A stretch of 6,210 bases of DNA from NCBI GenBank assembly GCA_905373625.1, contig CAJPTS010000115.1, positions 1-6,210 on the forward strand, in the 5' to 3' direction. The notes under the pieces are model-generated. The model was not told the DNA's origin. It searched no databases and saw only the letters and a program-made list of their open reading frames with translations. Positions 1 to 6,088 of the stretch are shown piece by piece. The stretch is from Bacteroidia bacterium. Its GTDB lineage: Bacteria; Bacteroidota; Bacteroidia; Bacteroidales; CAJPTX01. The position numbers were made by a program, and so were the translations under genes. The number at the start of each line of letters is the position of its first letter. The first letter of the stretch is position 1.

Positions 1-1284
1 GTAGGAGGCATCTCCAACTTCCTGCCCTATTACTTTGGTAAAGAGATTGTAATGGGTAATCTGGACGTCACTTCTAAAAAGCTAGACCTGCGCGAGCTGC
101 TACCCAACAGTACAAGCGCCGACCAATCTGCGGAAGTAAAGGACACAACGGCAAGCGTAAAATTAAGCCCCGAGCAGCTGGATCTGTTCCGTCGGATATC
201 TTTTGCCATGCGCGTACAGATAGAAGATCTTTTCTTCCAGGAATATGAAATGAAAAAGGCTGGAGGTAAGATTGATATCAAGGACGGAGAGGTGCGCATC
301 GGCAACCTCGGGTGTATACTTTTTGGAGGCGATGCACGTATTTCGGGTCTATTGGATCTCAAGACTGAAAAGTATTCCTCGGCACTAGATGTTAGTGTAA
401 AAGATTTTGATGTGGCTGCATGCGCTCAAGGCACAAAAATGGTGCGAGACTTAGTACCAGGTATAGAATACTGCAAGGGACACGTGGGGGTAAAATTCAC
501 TAGTAGCTGCGCACTTGATGCAACATTTTCCCCCAACCTATCGACCGTTAATGCAACGGGACGCTTAGACGTGGGCGAGTTGGCTATAAAAGATTCGCCT
601 TTGTTCTTAAAGTTCGGCGAGCTACTCGGGAATAGTGACCTTGCTAACCCGACTTTTAAGGGGGGGAACGCAAGCTTCGAGATTGAAAATGGAACGCTAA
701 AGATAGACCCCTACAATCTGAAAATTAAAGAGATAGAAGGTAATGTAGGTGGGCAAGTAAAACTCGACCAGACTATGGACATGCGCCTCAATGCCACTCT
801 GCCGAGTTCGATGCTTGGTAAATTAGGGACGAGTCTTTCAGGATTAATTAGTAACTATGTGAAAGATTTTGCCATGCCCGCCAAGTTTCCTGTTTGGGTA
901 CGAGCCACGGGCAGTGTAACTTCGCCAAAGATTGATTTTGGTCTGGATAAGGTAGGAACAGACAATGCTAAGGAACTGATAAAGGAGAAAGTAACCGAGG
1001 TTATAGATAAAGCAAAGGATCGGGCTAAGGAGGAGGCTACTAAGCTCCTAGCCGAGGCTCAAAAGAAAGCCGACCAACTGGTGGCAGAGGCTAAAAAGTT
1101 GGCCGACAAGACGCGCGAGGAAGCTAAAACACGTGCGCAGCAAGTGCGAGAGGAGGGGGAAAAGAATGGTATGATAGCCGCTATTGCTATTCTCTTTTGG
1201 GCAGCATATCACTCCGTTGGTATGCTGTTTTTTTTTGGGGAGCAAGTTCAAAGTTCAAAGTTCAAAGTTCAAAGTTCAAAGTAA
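1..1284 (+). CDS. AsmA-like envelope protein, C-terminal part (5' end outside the window)
   Basis: The frame is open from base 1, so the ATG at 52 is internal; 427 residues are visible before TAA at 1282-1284. Residues about 1-315 are beta-rich with alternating polar and hydrophobic residues and repeated Gly-rich turns (FGGDARISG near 109, GNASFEIENGTLKIDPY near 223-239, a VWVRATGSVTSPKIDF closing strand near 298-313). This is the pattern of AsmA-family C-terminal regions, large inner-membrane-anchored proteins linked to outer membrane assembly or lipid transport. Residues about 321-389 are a charged Ala/Lys/Glu coiled coil, common at the end of Bacteroidota members. Two parts are odd: a hydrophobic, membrane-span-like stretch at 391-413, and a last segment (about 415-427, QVQSSKFKVQSSK) read directly from a 7-bp tandem repeat just after a T9 run. 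The last 14 or so residues are therefore probably not ancestral. The family call rests on composition and resemblance, not on a catalytic motif. The next gene, speA, has its own promoter. Confidence 0.82.
   Translation, partial: VGGISNFLPYYFGKEIVMGNLDVTSKKLDLRELLPNSTSADQSAEVKDTTASVKLSPEQLDLFRRISFAMRVQIEDLFFQEYEMKKAGGKIDIKDGEVRIGNLGCILFGGDARISGLLDLKTEKYSSALDVSVKDFDVAACAQGTKMVRDLVPGIEYCKGHVGVKFTSSCALDATFSPNLSTVNATGRLDVGELAIKDSPLFLKFGELLGNSDLANPTFKGGNASFEIENGTLKIDPYNLKIKEIEGNVGGQVKLDQTMDMRLNATLPSSMLGKLGTSLSGLISNYVKDFAMPAKFPVWVRATGSVTSPKIDFGLDKVGTDNAKELIKEKVTEVIDKAKDRAKEEATKLLAEAQKKADQLVAEAKKLADKTREEAKTRAQQVREEGEKNGMIAAIAILFWAAYHSVGMLFFFGEQVQSSKFKVQSSK
1228..1236 (+). repeat. T9 homopolymer inside the AsmA-like gene
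   Basis: Nine consecutive T encode the Phe run at residues 410-412, 8 nt before the 7-bp tandem repeat. Such runs are prone to slippage, and a one-base change would move the C-terminus into another frame. Loss of one T would carry the frame to the TAA at 1400-1402; gain of one T would carry it to the TAG at 1374-1376. Confidence 0.8.
1244..1282 (+). repeat. 7-bp tandem repeat (AGTTCAA), about 5.6 perfect copies
   Basis: Period 7 is unbroken from 1244 to 1282 (five full AGTTCAA units from 1245 plus part units). It lies inside the coding frame and encodes the 7-residue period VQSSKFK up to the stop codon, whose T is the last repeat base. Because 7 is not a multiple of 3, each gain or loss of a unit changes the frame. 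One unit more would move the stop to the present TAG at 1374-1376 (about 33 extra residues). One unit less would move it to the TAA at 1400-1402 (about 37 extra). The reverse complement unit (TTTGAAC) differs by one base from the units of the second array at 1313-1340. Confidence 0.9.
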
Positions 1285-1312
1285 AACCCCATTCCTGCAA
1301 TGCGCTTGTCGC

Positions 1313-1364
1313 GTACTTTGTACCTTGTACCTCGTACCTGATGAAGCTTGGTACTTTGTACTTA
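1313..1364 (+). repeat. Degenerate 7-bp repeat array of the GTACTTT / GTACCTT type
   Basis: Four adjacent units, GTACTTT, GTACCTT, GTACCTC and GTACCTG, run from 1313 to 1340. After a 10-nt gap two more follow, GTACTTT and GTACTTA (1351-1364), and a lone GTACTTT lies at 1384-1390. The period equals that of the array at 1244-1282. The units resemble the reverse complement of that array (GTACTTT against GAACTTT), so a transcript crossing both could fold into a long imperfect hairpin with a loop of about 30 nt. That hairpin could shield or end the AsmA-like mRNA; this role is inferred. Confidence 0.75.
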
Positions 1365-1384
1365 ATAGAATTGTAGCTTTCTTG

Positions 1385-1392
1385 TACTTTTG
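1385..1392 (+). promoter_or_regulatory. Bacteroidota-type -7 promoter box of speA (TACTTTTG)
   Basis: TACTTTTG matches the TAnnTTTG -7 consensus of the Bacteroidota primary sigma factor exactly. A start of transcription near 1399 would give a leader of about 50 nt before the ATG at 1450. No clean TTTG -33 box is at the usual distance of about 19-21 nt: TTTG at 1355-1358 is 26 nt away, and TTAA at 1362-1365 is 19 nt away. The box overlaps a copy of the 7-bp repeat unit (1384-1390). A small potential hairpin, TGCGG 1408-1412 with CCGCA 1419-1423, lies in the predicted leader. Confidence 0.55.
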
Positions 1393-1449
1393 CAAAGGAT
1401 AAGAATCTGCGGGGAGCGCCGCATTATTTTAGTTCTGCAAATGACCGCA

Positions 1450-3348
1450 ATGCGTAAATGGCAAATAGAAGACTCTGCTGAGTTGTACAACGTCAATGGC
1501 TGGGGAGGAGATTACTTCTCGATCAATAGCAAAGGGAATGTGGAAGTACGCCCTCACCCCGATTGTGTCGGCGTGGATCTGAAAGAGCTGATAGATGAGC
1601 TCACCATCCGCGACGTTAGTGCTCCCGTTCTTCTTCGTTTTACCGATATCTTAAACAGTAGGATCGAGGCAATGAATAATTGCTTTAAGACAGCAGCGAG
1701 CGAGTACGGCTTTCAGGGTCAGAACTTTGTTATCTACCCCATCAAGGTGAACCAGATGCGCCCTGTGGTGGAAGAGATCGTGGCGCACGGCAAGAAGTTC
1801 AATATTGGTTTGGAAGCAGGTAGTAAGCCTGAGCTGCACGCAGTAATTGCCTTAAATACTGATAGCGATTCGCTTATCATCTGTAATGGGTACAAAGATG
1901 AGGCTTATGTAGAGCTGGCGCTCTTGGCACAAAAGATGGGGCGGCGCATCTTCATTGTGGTAGAAAAACCGAATGAATTACGTCTAATCGCCGAGATTGC
2001 TGCACGATTAAAGGTACGTCCTAACATAGGCTTCCGTATAAAATTGGCAAGCTCGGGCAGCGGGAAATGGGAGGACAGTGGTGGCGATATAAGCAAATTC
2101 GGCCTTACCTCTACGCAGCTCCTCGAGGCGGTAAACTTCTTGCAGGAGCACGACCTCGTAGACTGCTTAAAACTACTACACTTTCACATTGGGAGTCAAG
2201 TAACCAAGATCCGCCGTATAAAGCTAGCGATAGAAGAAGCTGCGCAATTCTATGTGCAACTCTCTAAGCTAAGTTGCCACGTAGATTTTGTAGACATCGG
2301 TGGCGGTCTCGGAGTAGATTATGATGGTACGCGCTCGCCCAACAGTGCCAGCTCCATGAATTATAGCATTCAGGAATATGTAAATGATGCTATCAGTACC
2401 ATGGTAGATGCGGCGAACAAGAATGAACTCCCCCACCCCAACATCATCACAGAGTCTGGGCGCGCCATTACAGCTCACCATTCGGTTCTTGTCTTTGAGG
2501 TAATGGAGAGTGCTACTGCGCCTGACTGGGACAAACAAGAGGATGCGCCCGATGAAAATGCCCACGAGCTTGTGCAGGAGATGTATGCTATATATCGGGA
2601 CATCAACGTATCGGGCTTCTTAGAGAGTTGGCATGACACCCAACAGATCCGCGAGGAGGTGTTAGACTCCTTCCCACGTGGGCAAATAGATTTGAAAACG
2701 CGAGCATTGGTGGAGCGCCTCTTTTGGGCTATAGCGCGCAAAGTGCTTACACTCGGACGCACGCTAAAACACCTGCCCGAGGAGCTCAATGATTTGCCCA
2801 AGATGCTTGCAGACAAGTACTTCTGCAACTTCTCCCTTTTCCAGTCGCTTCCCGATTCATGGGCCATAGATCAGATCTTCCCCATTATACCCATTCACCG
2901 TCTGAATGAGAAACCCGAGCGTAACGCCACGCTACAAGACATAACGTGCGATTCTGATGGAAAGATTGAGAACTTTATCTCTACGTCAAATCGGGCGTAC
3001 TACTTACCCGTGCATGCCCTACAGCCCAATGAACCGTACTACATTGCAGTATTCCTTGTAGGCGCCTATCAGGAGATTTTAGGCGACCTCCATAACCTGT
3101 TTGGCGATACGAATGCCGTGCACATCTCGGTAAGTACAAAAGGTTACCATATAGACCAAGTCATAGATGGCGAGTCTGTTGCCGAAGTACTAGATTACGT
3201 ACAGTACAGTGCTAAAAAGCTGGTACGCTCGGTGGAATCGTGGGTGTCTTCGGCAATAAAACAGGGGCTTATCTCCACTGCCGAGGGGAAGGAATTCTTA
3301 TCGAACTACCGATCAGGATTATACGGCTACACGTATCTCGAACGCTAG
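1450..3348 (+). CDS. speA: Biosynthetic arginine decarboxylase (SpeA)
   Basis: This cytosolic pyridoxal-phosphate (PLP) enzyme converts arginine to agmatine and CO2, the first step of the agmatine route to putrescine and spermidine. It belongs to the alanine racemase-like fold type III group. With the ATG at 1450 it has 632 residues, the normal family length of about 630, and begins MRKW as I recall for Bacteroides homologues. Visible motifs are YPIKVNQ with the PLP-binding Lys99, GLEAGSKPEL near 120-129, HFHIGSQ at 244-250, DIGGGLGVDY at 282-291 (phosphate-binding Gly loop), ESGR at 335-338, and CDSDGK at 500-505 with the Cys and Asp expected in the active site at the dimer interface. The C-terminal part is intact to a natural TAG. 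An in-frame ATG at 1441 would add three residues. The TTG at 1390 lies in the promoter box and cannot be the start if that promoter is used. No strong Shine-Dalgarno is seen; the bases before the start are A/T-rich. The tatD-like gene follows 19 nt later. No agmatine-processing gene is in the window. Confidence 0.97.
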   Translation: MRKWQIEDSAELYNVNGWGGDYFSINSKGNVEVRPHPDCVGVDLKELIDELTIRDVSAPVLLRFTDILNSRIEAMNNCFKTAASEYGFQGQNFVIYPIKVNQMRPVVEEIVAHGKKFNIGLEAGSKPELHAVIALNTDSDSLIICNGYKDEAYVELALLAQKMGRRIFIVVEKPNELRLIAEIAARLKVRPNIGFRIKLASSGSGKWEDSGGDISKFGLTSTQLLEAVNFLQEHDLVDCLKLLHFHIGSQVTKIRRIKLAIEEAAQFYVQLSKLSCHVDFVDIGGGLGVDYDGTRSPNSASSMNYSIQEYVNDAISTMVDAANKNELPHPNIITESGRAITAHHSVLVFEVMESATAPDWDKQEDAPDENAHELVQEMYAIYRDINVSGFLESWHDTQQIREEVLDSFPRGQIDLKTRALVERLFWAIARKVLTLGRTLKHLPEELNDLPKMLADKYFCNFSLFQSLPDSWAIDQIFPIIPIHRLNEKPERNATLQDITCDSDGKIENFISTSNRAYYLPVHALQPNEPYYIAVFLVGAYQEILGDLHNLFGDTNAVHISVSTKGYHIDQVIDGESVAEVLDYVQYSAKKLVRSVESWVSSAIKQGLISTAEGKEFLSNYRSGLYGYTYLER

Positions 3349-3367
3349 AATAATAGCTTACAGGATC

Positions 3368-4027
3368 GTGAAACTCGATTTGGCCTTTATCGATTTCCAT
3401 ACGCACAACGTAACAGGTGTGGTTGCACCGCGCGCCATAGCTAGCTACTCACTGCCCCAAATTATAGATCGCCCAGAAGGGCAATATTACTCGGTCGGGT
3501 TACATCCGTGGGATACGGCTAGGTCGAATGCCTATCGATCAGTTGAAGAGACCCTGATCAAGTATCTTGCCGATGAGTACTGTTTGGCACTAGGCGAGGT
3601 GGGCTTGGATCGTCTCCGAGGCGCATCTTTAGGGGTACAAACCGAATTACTAGCCTTACAACTGCATTTGTGCGCAAGACTACACAAACCAGTCGTAATA
3701 CACTGCGTACGCGCGTGGAGTGAACTTTTAAGCGTTTTTCGCAAAGTGAAATTCCCTGGCAACAAAGCCGTACATGGCTATAGGGGGAGCCTAGCTATTT
3801 TAGAGCGTCTACTCGATGACGGGTGGTATATCTCCGCTGGTTTTTATACTCCCGCCGAGACAATTTTACGTATTCCGCTCGCGCGACTACTGCTAGAAAC
3901 GGACGACACGAAGCAACCCATAGCCACTCTATATGCACAAACAGCGCAACTATTGGATAGCACGGTCGAAGATTTGCAGACAATGGTAATGAGCAATATC
4001 CGCCGTTTTATCAATCAAGAAGAATAA
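3368..4027 (+). CDS. TatD-family metal-dependent hydrolase
   Basis: This is a 219-residue protein of the TatD amidohydrolase fold (TIM barrel with a divalent metal site). Members act as DNases or on other nucleic-acid or D-aminoacyl-tRNA substrates; the substrate here cannot be read from sequence. All expected metal-site positions are present: HTH with His11 and His13 after the first strand, GLHPWD with His46, LGEVGLD with Glu77, VIHCVRA with His112, HGYRG with His136, and LLETDD with Asp179. It is shorter than E. coli TatD-type proteins (about 260), mainly through compact loops, and resembles the short Bacteroidota subfamily with IHGFRG in place of HxFxG. The start is GTG at 3368, with AGGA at 3362-3365 as a close Shine-Dalgarno; there is no nearer ATG before the HTH motif. 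It lies 19 nt after speA and 5 nt before tcdA, so one transcript is likely. The sequence looks complete and undamaged. Confidence 0.93.
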   Translation: MKLDLAFIDFHTHNVTGVVAPRAIASYSLPQIIDRPEGQYYSVGLHPWDTARSNAYRSVEETLIKYLADEYCLALGEVGLDRLRGASLGVQTELLALQLHLCARLHKPVVIHCVRAWSELLSVFRKVKFPGNKAVHGYRGSLAILERLLDDGWYISAGFYTPAETILRIPLARLLLETDDTKQPIATLYAQTAQLLDSTVEDLQTMVMSNIRRFINQEE

Positions 4028-4032
4028 CGAGG

Positions 4033-4779
4033 ATGGCAGGTGCAGAGTGGCAGGAGCGTACTGAGCTTTTAGTTGGTAGCGAGCAAGTGGAACGTCTTGC
4101 TCAAGCTCATGTACTCGTTGTGGGGCTAGGAGGCGTAGGCGGGGCTGCCGCCGAGATGTTAGCACGGGCAGGAGTAGGCAAACTTACGCTGGTGGACGCC
4201 GACCGAATACACCCGACAAATATAAACCGACAGATTTTAGCACTCCACTCAAACATAGGCGTTCTGAAGGTAGATGTAGCCGCAAAGCGTCTCAAAGATA
4301 TCAACCCATCAATCGAAATTGAAGCTCTGCCTATATACCTAGAAGGTGCGACACTCGATGCGCTCATTGCGCAGCCTTTTGACACCATTATAGATGCCAT
4401 AGACACCATTTCGCCTAAGGTATTTCTGATAAAGAAAGCACTCGAGGTTGGTACGCCACTCATAAGTTCTATGGGCGCGGGAGCAAAGTTTGATCCGAAT
4501 GCTGTGTGCGTAGGTTCGTTCTGGAAAAGCAATTACTGCCACTTAGCACGGACTATTCGTAGACGCCTTCGGCGCTTACATATTGAGGGACTGGAAGAGA
4601 AGGACTTTCTCGCCGTTTACTCGACAGAACTATGCGATCCGAGTGCACTGGAAGCCGTAGAAGGCGAAGCCAATAAAAAGACGCGTGCAGGGGTCATTTC
4701 TTACATTCCAAACCTCTTTGGTTGTATTGCAGCGGGCACGGCAATAGAATCGATTCTTGGCGGCACAAAACGCGTTTAA
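4033..4779 (+). CDS. tcdA: tRNA threonylcarbamoyladenosine dehydratase (TcdA), ThiF/E1-like
   Basis: TcdA uses ATP to close N6-threonylcarbamoyladenosine (t6A) at tRNA position 37 into its cyclic form, ct6A, which improves decoding of ANN codons. The 248 residues show the ThiF/E1-like adenylating fold: ELLVG near 11-15, the nucleotide loop GLGGVGG at 31-37, LVDAD at 53-57, the PTNINRQ segment at 61-67 typical of TcdA, DAIDT at 121-125, SSMGAGAK at 145-152, and the basic HLARTIRRRLRR stretch at 170-181 after a Cys. A late GVISYIPNLFG motif (220-230) leads into Cys231. Length matches the family (about 240-270). There is no CXXC zinc pair as in ThiF or MoeB and no rhodanese domain, which favours TcdA over those relatives. 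ATG at 4033 is only 5 nt after the tatD-like stop; a purine-rich CGAGG abuts the ATG, so spacing is poor and coupled translation is plausible. Confidence 0.93.
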   Translation: MAGAEWQERTELLVGSEQVERLAQAHVLVVGLGGVGGAAAEMLARAGVGKLTLVDADRIHPTNINRQILALHSNIGVLKVDVAAKRLKDINPSIEIEALPIYLEGATLDALIAQPFDTIIDAIDTISPKVFLIKKALEVGTPLISSMGAGAKFDPNAVCVGSFWKSNYCHLARTIRRRLRRLHIEGLEEKDFLAVYSTELCDPSALEAVEGEANKKTRAGVISYIPNLFGCIAAGTAIESILGGTKRV

Positions 4780-5050
4780 AACGATAGCGTATATTGCCTT
4801 AGTTTCCTCTCTAGACCAATTGGCAAGCTTGAAGCAATATTTGTGCTTTGACGTACAGAGGCTAGTATGTGTATTATTGCTGTAATATTCCCAAGTCCGT
4901 CACTTTGTCAGTCGAGTCTGCATATTCGGCGTGATCTGATTCTCAATATCTCTCAGACTCTTGGGGTCTTATTCTTGGGGCAGTAAGATCTATGTCCTCC
5001 CAGAAGAGTCGACACAGCCAAGTACCCTCTTAATTAGAGTCTTCTCCGTA
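4780..5050. other. Convergent intergenic region, no convincing gene
   Basis: These 271 bases separate the ends of two converging genes. I see no tRNA or other RNA gene, no long coding frame with family character, and no textbook terminator. Small structures are present. ATATTGC at 4791-4797 can pair with GCAATAT at 4834-4840, and the span between contains the palindromes CCAATTGG (4817-4824) and CAAGCTTG (4824-4831). TCTTGGGG occurs twice 14 nt apart (4959-4966 and 4973-4980). AGACTC and GGGTCT around 4955-4969 can form a short hairpin with one G-T pair. CTCT-TAATT-AGAG near 5028-5041 is a short inverted repeat just past the lipoprotein stop. None has a proper T tract, so how the two transcripts end is open. 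Confidence 0.6.
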
Positions 5051-5908
5051 TTAAAATCCGAACTTCCCGTTTTTGTTTTTCCACTCAGATTGGGGCGGAA
5101 TAGGCTCAGTGATAAACCAGTGCTCCACAATCTTTCCATTTGCAATGCGAAAGAGATCATAAAGTGCACTTCTTAGATTCTTCCGATCACTTTTTTCACT
5201 AACCACTAACACATAATCGCCTTCGCCTAACACTTTATGAAGCGCTGGCGGATCTAATTCTCGTTCGTTATCAACAAATACGCGTAAATTGGCGGGAATA
5301 GCCTCTTCGATGTATGGATTGCGCTCAATATAATTCTCTGTATCAGCGAATTCGGGGAAGCATTCTATGCTGTCTTGTAGCAGCACGTAGCGTGTGTAGG
5401 CTTCTGCAAGCTTTTTATTGGCTTGAGTTTTGTCTCGATCTTTTATTTCAGCAACTGCTCCTAAATACAAATCATTAAAACGCTGCGGATCAGTGGGAAC
5501 ATGAAGAACGTAGGTGTTGTCCCAGTGTTCCACGATTTTGTCTCCTTCGTAGCGGAAGATATCAAATGTTAGCTCAATGCTGTCATCGCGACGCGTGTTA
5601 AGTGACTGAGCAAATACGTAATCACCATCTTCAAATATGCGAAGAGTATTAACTTTTAGCCCCGACTTTGCAGCTCCACGGATCGCCTCACGAAATCCTT
5701 GTACTCCATCTGCTACGTGCAAATTATGCTGGGTGTATTTCCCTGAATTAATATAGCTAATCGGCACCGTATCGCCAGTTTCAAACGCTTTAAGAAGCGC
5801 TACTACTTGCTGCTTGCGAGAGATTTGATTATTATTTTGGGCGTTATTACAGCTCAGAAGAAAAGAAAATAAAGCCCCCAATGCCAATATACCCAATCGA
5901 ATTTTCAT
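5051..5908 (-). CDS. Lipoprotein with two tandem SnoaL/NTF2-like domains
   Basis: Using the ATG at 5908, the protein has 285 residues. A start MKIR, a hydrophobic stretch and the lipobox LLSC (Cys20) mark a signal-peptidase II lipoprotein; the Asn/Gln-rich linker after the Cys is typical. The TTG at 5929 would add seven residues before the signal peptide and is less likely. Two similar alpha+beta halves follow. The first (about 32-138) has YTQHN at 58-62, DGDYVFAQS at 94-102 and FDIFRYEGDKIVEHWD at 115-130. The second (about 165-272) has YIERNP at 193-198, EGDYVLVVSE at 229-238 and YDLFRIANGKIVEHWF at 250-265. These match the SnoaL-like / nuclear transport factor 2 fold, whose members range from small-molecule isomerases and cyclases to non-catalytic ligand binders. 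No substrate can be inferred, and the second half lacks the QHN triad of the first. It is monocistronic, converges on tcdA, and has its own promoter near 5979-5986. Confidence 0.8.
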   Translation of the reverse strand: MKIRLGILALGALFSFLLSCNNAQNNNQISRKQQVVALLKAFETGDTVPISYINSGKYTQHNLHVADGVQGFREAIRGAAKSGLKVNTLRIFEDGDYVFAQSLNTRRDDSIELTFDIFRYEGDKIVEHWDNTYVLHVPTDPQRFNDLYLGAVAEIKDRDKTQANKKLAEAYTRYVLLQDSIECFPEFADTENYIERNPYIEEAIPANLRVFVDNERELDPPALHKVLGEGDYVLVVSEKSDRKNLRSALYDLFRIANGKIVEHWFITEPIPPQSEWKNKNGKFGF

Positions 5909-5972
5909 GTTATCTAATACTTGAATCAAATTCCACTGCCGAGGGCATCATTATACAACAATGCGTAATACC

Positions 5973-5990
5973 CTGCTACAAAGGTAGCAG
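5973..5990. promoter_or_regulatory. Perfect inverted repeat over the lipoprotein promoter, candidate operator
   Basis: CTGCTAC (5973-5979) and GTAGCAG (5984-5990) are perfect 7-bp inverted arms around a 4-nt spacer, AAAG. The -7 box lies inside it, so a dimeric regulator bound here would block the promoter. No regulator gene is in the window. A hairpin in RNA is less likely to matter, because the predicted transcription start lies at its downstream edge. Confidence 0.4.
5979..5986 (-). promoter_or_regulatory. -7 promoter box of the lipoprotein gene (TACCTTTG on the minus strand)
   Basis: The minus strand reads TACCTTTG, an exact TAnnTTTG match, about 70 nt upstream of the ATG at 5908; a start near 5972 leaves a leader of roughly 60 nt. 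The -33 position (about 6004-6008) falls in the T tract and stem edge of the upstream terminator, where no perfect TTTG is seen. The box lies wholly within the inverted repeat at 5973-5990. Confidence 0.55.
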
Positions 5991-5999
5991 AAAACGGGT

Positions 6000-6036
6000 A
6001 AAAAAAACGAGCACCGCCGAAGCAGTGCTCGTTATG
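6000..6036 (-). terminator. Intrinsic terminator with cUUCGg tetraloop
   Basis: On the minus strand, AACGAGCAC (6025-6033 complement side) pairs perfectly with GTGCTCGTT (6006-6014 side), 9 bp. It extends through a U-G, a G-C and a C-G pair to a UUCG loop, so the stem is 12 bp. Eight T follow on the minus strand (the A run 6000-6007), two of them in the stem. It lies about 55 nt after the stop of the T9SS cargo gene and ends that transcript. Read on the plus strand, the loop is CGAA, one pair is lost (C against A), and the tail is the weaker ATGTTTTT, so the minus orientation is the working one. Confidence 0.88.
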
Positions 6037-6088
6037 TTTTTAGCTATGCATAACGGAGTAATCTACCGCGCTACACACGCTCGCGCAG

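Noticed and set aside
1244..1364. Repeat arrays as a CRISPR
   Set aside because: The unit is 7 bp with no spacers; it is a microsatellite-type tandem repeat.
1184..1402. Separate small plus-strand gene overlapping the AsmA-like end
   Set aside because: It is the alternative frame of the repeat tract, with no start signal and no family resemblance. It matters only as the shifted tail of the AsmA-like protein.
1390..1449. N-terminal extension of SpeA from the TTG at 1390
   Set aside because: The TTG overlaps the -7 box and precedes the predicted transcription start; the extension has no family resemblance, and the ATG at 1450 gives the usual length and MRKW start.
2269..2867. Minus-strand frames inside speA
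   Set aside because: They are shadows of a strongly conserved gene on the other strand and have no domain or start signals.
4107..4532. A 141-residue minus-strand frame inside tcdA
   Set aside because: It is antisense to the conserved nucleotide-binding core of TcdA; its Ala/Ser/Pro-rich composition is typical of a shadow frame.
4767..4778. AAACGCGTTT palindrome at the end of tcdA as a terminator
   Set aside because: It has no loop and no T tract and lies within the last codons; probably chance.
4961..5176. Small plus-strand gene in the convergent gap
   Set aside because: It starts at a TTG, runs antisense into the lipoprotein gene, and has no ribosome-binding site or recognisable domain.
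5948..5958. TATAAT-like sequence upstream of the lipoprotein gene as a sigma-70 type promoter
   Set aside because: Bacteroidota primary sigma uses TAnnTTTG, and an exact match lies just upstream; no -35 partner is visible.
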